A DNA stretch of 64,000 nucleotides from Hymenolepis diminuta (GCA_900708905.1 CAADRB010000026.1:363423-427422); one strand, 5' to 3'. Numbered from the stretch's first letter, positions 23,701-38,500 are shown. Made by a program: numbers and translations. Notes: generated by a model not told the origin, from the letters alone.

Positions 23701-26700
23701 TGCTTATCAGTAAATCAGCTTGATACATGGGTGCAGAGTGAAAAATTGCCTTGTTATTTATTGCCGACTAAACCACAAGCTGCACTCACCATTTCTTCAT
23801 GCAAGCGTTTATTCATTTATGTGTGTTTTACTTTCCCGTGTTCACTATTGGTTATTTTAGGGACCTTCATATTCAATCCTTAACATATAAAATCCCTGTT
23901 AGTGTCTCTATTTGTTACACACACCCGCTTATATACATATTTATATTCAATACATTCTATATGGGACTCAATTCTCAGGATTTCCATCATTTTTTGTTGG
24001 TGCTGTGCAATTTCAATATTACCACTAATTGGAGTTTAGTGGGATAGTTCAGGATATTACCGATTTGACTTTAACACGGCACCAATTTATGTAATTTACA
24101 CTTGAAATAGTCTGAGAAAGTGATCTGCAGCCACCTTCGTCGTTTTCAAATTACATTCAGAGTGGCTTTTACGTAATTTTATTAAATTTAAATTGTCAAG
24201 GTAATTAACCTGATGAGTTTTTGTTGAGTATGCTAAATGAAAACCAGAGATGCACATATAATACTCACTATACTATGGGAGGAAATATCTTTAACTTATC
24301 AATATTTGACTTAAGGCAAATTATATTCAATTGACATCCGGGTATGTATGAAATCATTCAATAAAATGTGTTAATTGGTTTGAAAATTAGTTACAAAAAT
24401 AGGAAAACCTTCTTAAAAATATTTAGATGGCTTAAATGTATTTCATTTTTAGTTTTGAGGAGAAATTATATTATATTATATGAATATTGCATGCAATAAA
24501 AGTTGGTAAGTTATATTTCTGAATCTACCACGCACTACTTGAATTATTAATAGAAAAGCCCTTACGTCGATCAATAATACGATTCTGCAAATTGAGCTAT
24601 TTCACGAATTTTCCAGCAATCTCCATTCAAACGAGAGTAATTTCTATGTAAATTTACAAAGATACACATATTAGTGAATGAAAATTGAAATTAGCTGGAT
24701 TTATTTCTCTAAATTTCTAAACGGCACCGAACTAAGGTCAAGGGAAAGTGTTAGGTGCTAATTCTGTTCATTAAACAACTCTGGCTTAGCATAAGTGCTG
24801 ATAGCACCGTGTAAGTATCAACTATGAGTTGTTTCATTGGTAAAAACACCGAATGAATAATAAGAGGACAAAAAGGTCAAGAAGAAGATTGTCCACAAAC
24901 AAACAAAGTGGTATCATTTAACTATCTGCCGATTTAATCGAGTAAGCCTAGGTGTTATCTGCTGGATATGCAAAGTGATTAAGAAGCTCTACTATTAGTG
25001 AAAACTCCCCAATGCCGTTAGGATGTGTTCAAAGCACTTTCTTTACATAGAGACAAGGTATCTTATAGCCGTACGTACTCTACCACCTCCCTTTTTTAAC
25101 AGAATTAACTAAGGCGATTGGTTAACTATACCACTGTTTGGACACCGATTGTCACTGACTTTGTCTAACCCGTCAAACGGTATTTTGACTACTTCTCTAC
25201 TCCAAATTAATAATGTGAATAGGTTTCTTTCCAAAAAGAGTATTAGTAAAGCACATTTGCTTGCCCTTTTCTTAGTCATTCGCCTTTGTTTTTTAAAACT
25301 CCACTGAGCTTCATCGTAGAACCCACGACATTGAGTTTTCAACAGCATTTTATGGGTAGTTTTTAAATCGATATGAATAAATACATTTTACTGATCATAA
25401 TATAAAAAGAACGTTTTTTGAATATCATATAGTACCAATAACGTTGCCGTTTCCGAGCATGTAAACGTCCAGAGCCCCTCCAATCGCCATGAATGTAAAT
25501 AGTTAAACGTAGTTTAGAGGACTGGAATCTAGATTGTGCTGTCTTCTTTTTTCCACTTTCTTCTTCTGAGTTCCTGTTATTAAAAACCGTAACCAAGATA
25601 GAATAATACAGACCAGTGATGAAAAATAACAATTTTGTAATCGATGGCATGAACGAACTATATGTTTATAAGTACAAAATTGGTTTACTTTCCTCCTATT
25701 TTCATTTGCATTGTATTGAGTTAATCTAGGGTAGTATTAACTAAAACTCGAGGTTTGACCGGTCCTGTTAGCTTAAAATCTTCTTATCGTATGTAACAAG
25801 CGTGTGAAGAAGAAATCTTCCATGCAGCCGCTCTTCTTGTTTTTATGCGGTGCTGTGTGTGTAATTTCATATAATTAATCTAATTCCAAGGCTGTTCAAC
25901 GAAACGAAGAGAACATGTTTTCATAAATTAACCGCCAGAATCAAGCATTGGAATTTCTATATGAAAAGGATAGGTAAATGTAAAGGAGGCAATCAAAATA
26001 AATCGTAGATTTCGTTCTAAAATATAGTGGAATGTGAGAGCCATGGATCCTGTTATCTAACTGATATTACTGATACAATCTTTAAACAAAAGAATTTATT
26101 ATTCATATTCCTCTAGATCAAGCAAGCTAACTTACTTACACTAAAACCAAATGCAGATGCTACTAGAAAACAGAAGTATTTGAATTCAAATCTGATAACA
26201 TTAATATTATCTTAATTTTCTGACTTAATAAATACTCTTCATATTATTTTGGGTATTCTAATTTATATCTACATGCTTGCGAATGGATAATCACGATGAA
26301 TCGAGCATGTTTACTGCCCGCTAGGGAATAAATCTGATTATTCATGTCAAGAACACATATCGAGCATGGCCGATAATTTCGAGTTATCGCCTAAACGGAA
26401 ACTAGTTCATTTTCCCTAATACAAATTTAATTTTTGCAGCAAATACCTTAGTAGTTGAGATTAATAAAGGAATTATTTTTTCTCTAATCGCCATAAGAGT
26501 AACATTTGAAGACGTCAAGCCCTCAGTGTAAGATGTTTCAGTTCCAATGTATGAGATTAAAGCCCTTATGCGAATTCCAGAAAAAAAGATATTGAGTATG
26601 GGAAGGAGGAACAAGGTTGATACAGTTGGATTGGTTTATCGATCATTTATTTCGTACAGGGTGTTTCGAGTTTACATATGAAACATATAAAGTTTCCGTT

Positions 26701-27639
26701 TACAAGACAAAGGCCACTTTGACCATCGCTACGACGTTAATATACTTATCGGGACACCTACACGTGAAATGGAGATACCCTTGAGGTAAAGCCCCATTAG
26801 TTCTATGGACACTAGAGGTATTCACAACATCTGTTAGTCTGCGGTGGGCGCTGGTGGTGGAATGTGTACGTCAGTCATATCAGGGGTCTAAAGACCAATG
26901 CCCCTAGGCACATATTCAATGGTGTGAGTGATCAGCTGTTCTGGTTAATTCTGGTCAGCAAAAAGGTAGTAGAATGTAAGTTTATCACAAGATCGGCTTC
27001 GGGATACCTTTCCTCTACCAAGTCAAATGGTGTAAGCACTTCTCCCTCTGGGTTATGGAAGTTTGGTCGCCTGCAAATGCCATTCTAATCGGGCATTTTA
27101 GTTCCTAGAACACTGTTAATTTCAAGTTCCAGATTCAAACCCCATTAAATAAGTATATGAATTCACCATATTAAAATCAAAAACTCTTTCTTTAAGAACA
27201 ATTATATCTTAAATATCTTAACTGAAATTGTTGATATTATTATTTTTATAACTAAAAGATAAAAACGGAAACAAATATGAGTAAATCGGATCAAAGTTAG
27301 TGTCAAAACCGGTTTCATCCTTCTAATTATGATCTTCCAGCTCTAATTAGAAGGCATCTCATCATAGATTCAGCATCAAAATATTAAAGCATAATAGAAG
27401 ACTCTATGTAAAGTGGAACTGTTAATGTATATAAAACAAATTAAAGATGATTTTTCAGCTTACCAAAACAAAAATTTAACATAGTTTGTATTTTTGATTC
27501 TACTAATTTCAATGCTGAGAAATTTCTCAATTTCATTTAACCATTCTTTTAAACAGATCTTTAAATTGTATCCCTTCTGTCATCGTCGAACGTCCATCTT
27601 TTAAATACGTGTTAAGTAAAAGGCAATAAGGGTTTAGTG
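23701..27639. other. intergenic
   Basis: Mostly AT-rich. A minus-strand 95-codon frame at 25363-25650 begins with a signal-peptide-like segment. A plus-strand ATG at 25822 starts a 13-codon signal-like segment ending at a GTAATT donor. Segment 26640-27100 is clearly less AT-rich and open in a minus-strand frame (contains EGEVLTPFDLVEERYPEADL), without a recognised family. None is strong enough to call a gene. Confidence 0.45.
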
Positions 27640-27640
27640 A

Positions 27641-27692
<52 letters not shown>
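27640..27692. repeat. (AT)n microsatellite with internal inverted repeat
   Basis: About 53 bases of alternating AT broken by one tgta and one taca step placed symmetrically, so the tract is also palindromic and could extrude as a hairpin. Confidence 0.9.
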
Positions 27693-30600
27693 CAATGACG
27701 ATGGAATCGGAGATATCAACTGAACTTTTAAACTTGATCGCTTTCAGGTGTACGCTGTCTTTTGATATGAGACAAATTTGAACTGAATTGTGAGGTGTTA
27801 GATTAAAAAAGACAAGCCTGAAAGCAATTGTTGACTTTAAAAATAAGTTGAAAACAGAAGAATGCTCTCAAAGATATCAAGTCATGAAGACTTTTGACAC
27901 GGCTTAGGTTATATAATAATCCTCTTAGTACATGTAATGTTGAAGGTTATATACATTTCTGTTCAATATATAGGCTTTTACACAAACTTTTGAACAACTT
28001 TATTAAATAAAACCTAAAGATGCACATCTTTTAAAAAAAGAAAAGCAAAAGTTCAAAGTGGTTTTAAGCTCAGGAGGCTTTAAACAAAGATCGACGAAAG
28101 AAAATGTCAAACTGTTGTAGTTATATTTATCGCTAAGACAAAAAAATGTAATTAAAAATAGTAACAATTCTTTAATTTCATTAATAGATTTCTTTAAAAA
28201 ACAGTAGATTTTATTTTTTAAGAATCTTAATGGTTTTCCCTGTTAAATCAGATTAATTCACCTTTCCGTCTTCAATACTATCTTTAACTATTGAAATTTT
28301 CTCTTCAAAATTCTGAAGTGACTACTCGTAATTCTGCAAAATGACAAATAATTGTGTCCGACGATGATTGGCTTTCATTTCTTTAATAAAATAGAGCAAT
28401 TTTAATGACATTTTTAATTTTCACGTTAAAGGAAAGCTGCGGATGTTTTAATATGCGCGATCGATCACTTAAAAAAACCATTTATGTATTAATGATCCCT
28501 TTTCATTCGCACGAAGGCTAATTTGGAAGCCAACAACCGCAGATTCTACCACCCGGGTTGTTATGAATTGGTATTTCAGCACTATCAACCAACCTTGACT
28601 TAAACAATCTCACTATCTTAAAATAACAAATGACTTTATAATTCTAAAGATGGGAATGGTACCATCACTCACTATATCGAACTTTCTTCACACTTTCCTC
28701 TTAAATCCGATGAACTCGAGATAACTGAAATTGAGAAAAAGCAAATGAAAGCAGGCTAATAAAACAATAGTTTTAAATCATTTGCTCCATCCAAAAGCCC
28801 TCAAAATCTCAAGGAACAATGTTTTGAGGGCATAAAAGGCCCTTGGAAAATGTTATATCGGAGGATATGTATTGCATGAGACCTTTTTAAAATTGGACTA
28901 AACAGAAATTTGCATTTACAACTATGCAATTTTAATAATGCATAAATTCTTACTCTTTAATGTACATATTTGGCCAATGCGAAATGCCCTACAAAGTCGC
29001 TAATTATCCTAAAGAATTTTTTATTTTTAGGGTTTTGAATAGTGAGACTAATCGTCTTAGTACTCAAATGCGCAATTTTAATAGCATGGCCTTAACTAGC
29101 CATATTTTGCGCAGTTAAGAATTAGAGGACTTCTCTCGCATAACACAATTCTTTTGTCTAGGGTTGAAAGTAAGTCTAACGAATTATTTCCAAAAGGAAA
29201 AAAAGAATCTAAATTTTGCAAAAAAATGTATTGAAGTATCGTTTAGTCACATTTAATGCAGTTATACTTGCTCTATTAGAAAAAAAAGAGATGTTTAAGT
29301 GGTTATTGTAATTCTTAAATATGTATTCGAATGATAAATTTAAATTGGATGAAATATAGTCGAAGCATTATAATAAAAATTTACTTATGAGTTAACCTAA
29401 GTTAAGTTACTTGCATTAGGTATAAATCCAGCTGGCGGAGACTATCTGACGGCTCTGTAGCTCTAAAGATGGGGGTCTCTTCCAGATTTTGCAAAATGCC
29501 TCTCTTATTAGATTTTGACATTTTAAAAAATAGCATCTACTAAAGCTGCTTGATCGGAGTAAATGAATTCTTAATATTTTCTTGATAGTACATTGTTCTG
29601 TTTGCCCGTTGCTTTAAGTGAATGCCCCTTTGAGTTACAAGTTACTGCATACAACGATGCCACTGAAGACATTTTAAACAAAACAGAGTTTATTTGAATT
29701 ATATAAAATTTTTGAGCCTCTTATCTTTCGAAAAATAACATAATTTAGGAAGACTTGGACAAATTTCCTTTAAGTTTAAAGGAGAACAACAGCTCTTCTA
29801 GAAATCAGAAAGCCAGTATTTGAGTAGAGAGCAAAACGTATATCGAAGCACCTTAGGGAAGGAGAAGAAAAGAAAAGAACGTAAGCTAGTAATAGCAATG
29901 TAGAAGAAAAGGAGTAAAGCGTCTTTAAAAGATGAGTGAAAACGGGATTGTGTTGAAGAGGTCAAATTTCGGTAAAACCGAGCACAGCTGTTTCGCGACA
30001 TATACAGACCTGTTAGGTGATTTAACAAGAGCATGTTACGTTTAAGGCAGAGCAGACAAATAAATCAACATAAACGTTTGATAGAAAACTAATAAATAAT
30101 TATGGATCTTTTATTATTGTGCGACGGAATGGATAATTTACTCAGAAGTGAAACTCGTGATACAAATTGACAAATAAAAGTACAAATACAATAAAATGTT
30201 CTTTTCTCTTAGTCCAACAACCCAAAAAATGAACCATAAAGAAATTTTCGAACATTTGAATAGTTTACATATTTATGAAAATTAGCATTGTATGTTAAAA
30301 AGAAAAATGTCAGGAAGATTTTAATGGTAGAGTATAAATATGAATGATATAAATTTTATGCATTGTTATGATATATAATACAACGACACTAATAGTAAAA
30401 TATTGTATATATACATGACTCTTAAGAAGCAAGGTTTAAAATTCCATTTGGACTGGAAGATAAACAACCTTTGATGTTATGTTCAGAGAAATTGAGATTC
30501 GACTGTAATTTTAAAGACTACTGAAAAATGTTCCACTGGATTCACTTATTGTGCGCTCCTTAATTATCACATTTCACCGACTTATTTGATTACCGAGGAA

Positions 30601-32237
30601 GGTCAAGATTTCTAACGACCCAGGCTTTTAAATCTATCTCCTTCTTAAACTTTCTTTCCCTAAACTGAACGTTTTTAATTTTCATCTGTGACAACCATCC
30701 GATTTTTATATGCAGAGCTCTGGATAATAATAATAACGGTTAACACAATGTTTTCAAAAATCACGTATTTATAATACCTGCCTTTGACCTCTGCTATTTA
30801 GTAAATGAATTTTGTGCTTTTTTACTATTTACTTTGAAAACAAGGAGTTTAATTAAAGGCTCGTCACTATGACATTAATGTTAAATAAAGTAGATAAACA
30901 AAGAACACAAATAGTTTTAGTATAAAATTTTTCTTGTTATTTTACTTCTTAAAGCATTTTTTAAGGCATAACATAAAAAGGTCACGTCACTTCCATTAAT
31001 ACGACGTTAAGAAGAAAAAAATAAATTAGAAGAGTTAATACAAGTAATTTTTAATTTAGTTAGAGATGAAAATTGCAAAATCCATTTCACATTATAGAGT
31101 ATTTGTTGTTCAACCAAAAGGAGAAAGCTCGAATATTGGCATTGAGGCAAATCGACTTTTTGAAAACAATCTCTCGTGAATGGAAAATACGAGAAAAATG
31201 CAAATTTCGTTCTTAATAATATCTTGAAGATGAATTGAATTTGATTAAGTGAGATAAATCTCTCAAATGAAAAACAATCTAAATGCAAAACCCATTTAAA
31301 ACTGCTCGTTCAGAAGGACGAAAATTGCACTTCATGAATAAGAAGTGTTGATGTTATTATGGGAAGGAAAGAGTCATAGAAACTGTTAATCCTAAGTTTT
31401 ATGTTGCAAAGTAGGAAAACTTCAAAGGCTCTTCAAAATTTATGACTGTTGGTGTTATAATGCAAAAGGAGAAATGTAAATGTAAAATTTTTGCCTTTTT
31501 ACCGCTTTAGTAGTTTGCCTAAAACGACTGGAGTCTAGTTCTCAATTGAAAGAATTTTTCATTTTCTCTATCTTTTAAAAATTTTCTTATTGCCCAAATT
31601 ATTTAAACAAATTGCTTCAAGTACTAGTGACTTATTTAAAGAGCAGTCTTATCTTCTGGAAATAAGAGAGTGACAATTTAGAATGGATATGTAATATCAT
31701 AAATTATTACCATATACAGAAAACTAAAACGTTAAATATCGAAGCAAATGTATATTTTTTAATGGTTTTAAACAATCTTAATATTTTAGAGATAGCAAAC
31801 TCTGTAGATTTATGTTTCAGTACTTGAATAATGTGATTCCAGCTAAAAATTCCAAAACATCCGCAAAAGTAGCAGCAGAGGAGAAAGAGAAGAAAAATTT
31901 AGAGATGTTAGAACTTTAAACAACGATATTCGGCTACCTTAGGTAAACTGGTCACTGTATAAGGTTATTCACTAGTTTGGACGAATAATCTAGTAATTAA
32001 ACATTGTTTTCAACGTAGAAGAAAAGAAAGTATTAAATGAAATGCTGAATCGTCAAGGAAAAATTATTCCATTTTCTCCTTGGCATTCAGTATATTTGTT
32101 TATTATATCATTTATTTCCTTTTTTTTAAATCCGAAAATGTCTGTGAGTAAAAACACCAAGCAATAATCACATTCGATAAATTCATTCCAAGTGCATTTA
32201 CGTTAGTGATATAATGCGGAAGCGCTTTTATCAACTG
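27693..32237. other. intergenic
   Basis: Very AT-rich with A- and T-runs. A 42-codon plus-strand frame at about 29410-29545 (contains SSWRRLSDGSVALKMG) is not low-complexity but unassigned. The frames at 29798-30034 and 31007-31288 (minus) are compositionally biased and look like chance. No RNA gene is recognised. Confidence 0.5.
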
Positions 32238-32583
32238 TCAATAGCGATTCAACACGAAACTATTCTCAGAAGATAGTTGAAAATGAGGACAAAAAGAAGA
32301 AGAAGAAGATTAATGACGGATAGAAATAAAGCATTCCAAAGCGACTGTGACGTGATTAAGGTCAGTCTCACCTGATGTTGATAGCTTTGTGTTTTCTTAA
32401 ATGATTTCTTTTATATTTTTCCTGTCCCTCCTTCCCTTCATGCTTGTCATCATCTTGTTTCTCGTATGCACTACTGTCCTCACTGCGATAGACAAAATCA
32501 AGACACTCTATGCAAGTATCTTTTAAGTCCTTTTTCGTGATAAAAACTTACCGTCTCTGTTTCAGACTAGTTTTGCAAGGCCT
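32238..32583 (-). CDS. possible 3' exons of an unknown lysine-rich protein
   Basis: Three minus-strand segments join in phase. The first is 32583-32552, with acceptor ttaacag and a strong donor ACG|GTAAGT. The second is 32482-32372, with acceptor ttgtctatcgcag and donor CAG|GTGAGA. A short terminal segment, 32259-32238, ends in TGA. The joined stretch starts RPCKTSLKQRR, continues with EDSSAYEKQDDDKHEGKEG and ends FVLNRY. It is hydrophilic and rich in Lys, Asp and Glu, with no domain I recognise. Upstream exons were not found. The splice sites are good but short exons are easy to find by chance. Confidence 0.25.
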
Positions 32584-35500
32584 CTGTTAACTGCCAAGGA
32601 GACAGAGTAACAGCGACACGTGAAGAAAATTCAGAAAATTTTGACCAAGCCAAAACCGAGACGGTGTTTTAGCAACTTAAAATTAAAAAAGAATGCAACG
32701 AAAAAGACCTAATGACAGAAAAATGTCAACACCTATAGAAGATGCAGTTAATTTAAGCTCGAACAAAATGAATATTTAGGTTTTTGGGGCTAGAAGTACA
32801 GTATGGATAAGTTATAAATTATTTAAACTCAAGGATAAATATAAATATCTTCATATCATATAGCTATATGTGTAGTTAATTCTCATTTATTATCATTTGT
32901 TTTCGTGAAATTTTGTATTATTAGGCGCATTTACTATTCACTAATTCGTGATTCTGTTGTAAGAGCTATAATTTAGTATGTGTGCGGGTAGTATAAACCC
33001 GAATTTATATTGCAAGTTTATACCAACTACTCAATCTTACCTTGAGCTAAAAGTGGCATTATTAAACATTTACCGGAAAATGTGTACACCTGGGAAAATG
33101 ATTCTTCCAAAATTCAAATCTGATCGGATGTGTACACGAAGAATTTATATACACATGCAAAGGCAAGAGAGAATGCTAAATGATTGTACTGCCCAGATCT
33201 TCTCTTTCCAGTCACCTGATTTTATAAACTGATTTTATTTTACATAAGTCGATTTGGTTGAAAAGAATGGTCACATGAAATATTGGTCAAAGTACTTAAC
33301 TGGAAAAGAGTATTTATGGTAGATATTATTTGATAGAAAAAGTATGAAATAGGGGCATTGTAAAAAAAGGAAATCTATTTAATTCAAATAGTGATAAATC
33401 TCAAAACTTTTTTCGAAGACATCACGTTAAAATGAAGCCTAATTTGTAGGTACTAATGACGATTTTTTAAGAATGAAGGTCTGCTGACACGAGAATAGAC
33501 CAATTCACAAATTTTAATGATAAGTTTAATTTGTTAGAAAGTAAAATGAAATATATATATATATGCATAGGTGCAGTGTTAATCAAATCGCGTGGTAGCA
33601 CAACAACAAAGTGGTCCTATTTACTTCCTTTTCTTTAGCTAAAATTTTCGCGAATCTAATTAATAATATAGGCAAATCGGGAGTTGATACTTCACCAAGA
33701 GGAAGTAAAATGCACCAAATTGAGAACTTTACCAATTTGGACTTTATGAAATCTCGTAAACTGGCAAATAGACCTCAATTAGAAATTAAGGAAGAAACAA
33801 ACTTGCAATGAAAATTGCAATTTTTCACAATTTTACTGCGATTTCATTATGGCGCCTGGCTTTGTTTTATTGGACTTAATATAATCAAATAGCTTCCGAC
33901 TGCAAAAGGCGACGCCTGTTACAAATTGCCCAAATTAAAATTTCCTTCTTTATTACCTTAATGAAACACTATTAAACCAGAAGGAGCAGTAAAAAAGATA
34001 AACACAGAATTTTATTTGACTCTGTAACTCTGAATATTTCGAGCGTTTATATGCGCCATTAGATGAATTTAAACACATTAGTTACTGTTGTTACCACCCA
34101 TGGTAATACAAAAACGTTGCAGACCCATTAGAGCCCATTCATTCAAATCACAAAACCCGTAAAATGTCTCCATTAACTATTTATTCAAAATTACCTTTGG
34201 AAAATGCATTTTTGACACATTATTTGAAATGTGCTAAAATGTATATTGGCTAAAACTAGCTAATATTTTTAATATTTCATTACACGTTTAGAAATATCAT
34301 AAGAATGGTTAATCAACTTTCGAGTTGGAAATTTATTTCAAATTTACGGCTTTGTTTAAAATTTTGCTCCAATGGGTTAGATAATTTATTTCATGGGTTT
34401 ATAGCTATGCTCTTTTGGGCTTGAATAATTAAAGAATGAAAGGACGAAAATGAGGAAGTAGTGTTTTGTTTTGAATCCCCTCTGGATCTTATTATCACTA
34501 CTAGTGGAGCCAGTCATCGAATATGGTCACCTAAAATACATTTCAGTTGAATGCTAAATCGCAAGGGTTGCTATAAATTATTAAAAATTTCGTTAGTACT
34601 GATGGTTGCAGCAAAGTACTAATCCTCAGAATTCATAATTTAAATTTTAAAATGGAAATAAATTTAATACTCCCCCATTTCATAATTTACTGGGACAGTT
34701 TTTTTAAGTACAAATAAAGAACTTCATTTATTAATAACAGAAGTGCTATGCAAATCATTTTTTTAAAATTTTGCCTTTGTGGCAATTTAATGCTTGACTG
34801 AACCTTTTTTATCACTCACAGCCCTGTCATTATTCACAAACATTATCAAATCACTCAATTATGTGATTGGTTTCATTAGTCTGGAACTTCTCCTGCTCGA
34901 GGATAATTTATAATATGTCACTCATTATTTTATTATTCAATACGTTCATATGTTAATTTTCACCACTAACTAGGTTGGGATTATCATTCTGACCAATTAA
35001 AACATGATTTCATAACAAATTTTTATTGCATTACCATTTAATCACTATTACTAACTTAGAATTTTAATATATCGTATCATATAATATATGTGCCTATGAT
35101 TTTTTATTCTTACTGATGATCGTGAAGTTTCATTACGAAACTGAAGTAAAATATGTAATAAGAGAAAGTGAAATGGAGAGGATTAATCTGGATTATGACT
35201 CGACCAAGATTGCATCAATAAATGACTCCAAATATTAATTAGATGCATAAAATATATATCCTTATTACCATCCTGTCGCATTAAGAAAAAAGGCTGTGAA
35301 TGAGCAACATTGGAGAAAATATCATAACTTGGCAGCAAGTAACTTCGCAAATTTAACACCCTTTTTAATTCGTAGGCCTGAGGAAAAATGGTTACTTGCT
35401 CTGCGAAGAAAACATTACACAAAAAATCGATCGAGCTCAAGATAAGAAATTGTTCAAAAGCTCCACAGAAGTCATATTTTAGAAAAAATTAGAGGAAGCT

Positions 35501-38500
35501 TAATCATTCAAAGGTTTAGGTGAAAATTTTGCGCCTCTTACAAGGCGCCAATTAAAGTTTACTACCCTAGTGATAACTACCACTCGGGCTCTAAAACAAA
35601 GGCAAAAATTTGAGCAGATAAATAACTGAGTCTGCCAAATTGTGATGTATATGAGGCGACAAGGTTTTGAGAATGATACTTAACTGTTTCATCTGTCTCT
35701 GCTGCAATCAACAAGCATTCAACGTACATTTTTGGGGGTAGAATGGGTAGGAACTAATAAAAAGTAGATAATGAAAGATAAGAGTAAGATAGATATGCAA
35801 TATAATATGAAAATAAGGAGAAATTATGACTGCAGGGAAGGATGAGAGATGCATTGAGTACCTTATTGTGAAATAAATAACTTGCAGTTTACGTAAACAC
35901 AAAGCAATTAGCATTGGCCACATAACTGACTAACGGATTTTCTATTTTTAGTATCCTTTAATTAATTTTTTGTATCTAAGATAATCAATAATTTTTCAAC
36001 ATTATGTACGTAGTGCTTTTGCAATAACGAGCATAAAATTCTTCAACAGAGTAAAAGACAATTATTCTAGATCTGAATCTTGCTTCTAAACTTCAGCTGG
36101 TCCCATCGGCTGCAAAAAAATAATATTTCTCATTTGTTTAAACTGGCAATAGATAATGTTATAGTTGACATAGACAATTAATTTTTAGAATTATTGATTA
36201 TATGTGCAATTTCTTTGCACAGCATCCACTTAAAGGGTTTTAGAATTAATGTTAATTAGGCTGATTTGGCGATTCGGTTTTGAGAAACCTGTCATACTGT
36301 CATTTAAGTTACATTATGTCAGCTCATATAAAGGAAAACTTAATTCAGAGATACATAAATGCATATCTTGTAACAAAGGAAGGCTTTTATCTTAACGATT
36401 CGACACATTTCTCCAAAAAAATACGTTTTGATGTTTTAGATACGATGATAAATATAATTTATTCGAATACTATGCTCTTGAAAATTATGCAAGTTTGAGA
36501 TTAAAGAATGTTGTAGTTGAAAATTTAGCATTAAGTTACATCAAGCAATCACATTTAACTGCTGAAAATTAAATATGATTGATGTACAATTTACTGATTA
36601 TTAATATTGAGAAGTAATTTATCATCGCAAGGGTAGCCCTTAAGCCGTTAATCCTCAAGTCAAATTAAGCTAAACCTTCAACCTTTTAACGTTAATCACC
36701 CGCAATTATTTTAAAGCATCTCTTCGTCCATTTTGTTGTTTTTGAGACAAGTACTTGTTTGAAAAAAGGTATAGATTGCGATTATTGTAAACATGTTTAT
36801 GTTGCTAGGTGGTTAAAAAATATAAATATTTGTTCAAACCATCATTCAATGTTATTGGGTATAAAACCGTAACTTCTAAATTTTGGTATTGTAGAAAAGT
36901 ACACATTGCTCATATCAGAAGTCACAGAACCGAGATCCATTTGGAATATCTGAAACTGTTCAAGTGTAGATAATAATAGGGCTTATAGGTATTCAAGAAT
37001 GGCTTCACTTTGTCTGAGAGAGGTATTGAGACCTCCCACGCACAATAAGCATTAAGCACCAACAGACAGGCTAATCACTGAATTTTTAATTCAGACTAAG
37101 GCAGGACCTTAAGATGTCATGGCTCCAAGCCAACCATTTTACTTTTTAAATAAATTCTTTTTACTAATTCAGTATATGCATTGTAACTAGTTTGAAGTTA
37201 AACTTCGCAGGTAAGCTGTGATAAACTCAATTTTATTTAAGCATCCGATCATTTATATGATTGTTTGCATTCTCCTGCTTTCATTGACTGGTTCGATCAT
37301 GTGCCTGTTTCTATTTTCAGTCGTTGCTCTTGTTATTTAGTGCGTCCTTAAATTTAATGATTTGACTCCACGATTCATCAGTAAGACCATATTCATGTAT
37401 TCACAGCTTCTTTAGTTGGTCGTGTCACCCGAGTGCTATTCTATTATTTAGTATGCTCATGAGATTACTCAGTTATATTAATCGATAGTTTTTGAACTGC
37501 TTCATAGTTTTAACTACTCAGTGCTACTGCACTACTCATTGATCAATAGATATAAATTTAAATGCTACAGTCGGCATCATATGTTCACTTATCGCATTAA
37601 CCAATGAGATGATAGCACGGATATTGGTGTAATTATCTTGAATTTAATCTATGAATCACTTAACTATGAATACTAAGACCATTAGGGAACTGAACATCTG
37701 CACAGTTTCAAGCATAGACGTTCCAATCAGATATTCGATAATCACGCACTAAAGGTTTTAAATTTAACGGTAAAGTCATGATACAGTGAACTTGAGATTT
37801 CGAGCACTGCAAATGCACTTGCAATTAGCCACATCCACTCGGAGAGTAATTATTTAATGAATATTTACCCTTTGCACGGTGAACAATTATCTCCGAAAAC
37901 TTCCCCCTTGGGAGAATTTAAAAGATGTCAACCTCTCTAAGTGAAATTATAGTTGAATAAATAAGCCTATAAAGAAAATCTAGTCTTTCCCGCGCTGATG
38001 GAGTACAAGGCTTGTTGATGATTTATTAACTTAAAAAAGGATGGGAAATTTATTTTCTTAAAATACTACATTATTCCCTGCTACATTAAAACTGTATGTT
38101 GCTAAATGTTAAATAAGAAAGTTTTCCTCCACAACCATTGGATAAAACCAAAAATGAAACAGCAGGACCAACAATTCTTGATTAAAAACTGGCTGACAAT
38201 CACTGAACATCGTATAAAAAGATTTGCTGCAACCAGGGTGACGAATCGTGAAATTTGAACTGTGTAACTTGAGATACCGATTTAGTAAATTTAGCACAAT
38301 CCGAACACAACTATCAAATGAACCAAGACTTTTTGATACATGACGTTGCTCTCAGTGTCTTTTTAATACTTTCGCCATTACCATTTATTTAACTTTCTTT
38401 TAACTAATCTCATTCGTTTCCACAATTTGTATTTTAAACATTTCTTGTTTTTCCATTAGATGATTTTAATAACAAGAACTGAAGAGAAGCCTGATCAGCA

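Noticed and set aside
36098..36112. Very strong minus-strand splice acceptor
   Set aside because: Only a 12-codon frame follows before a stop; too little to call an exon.
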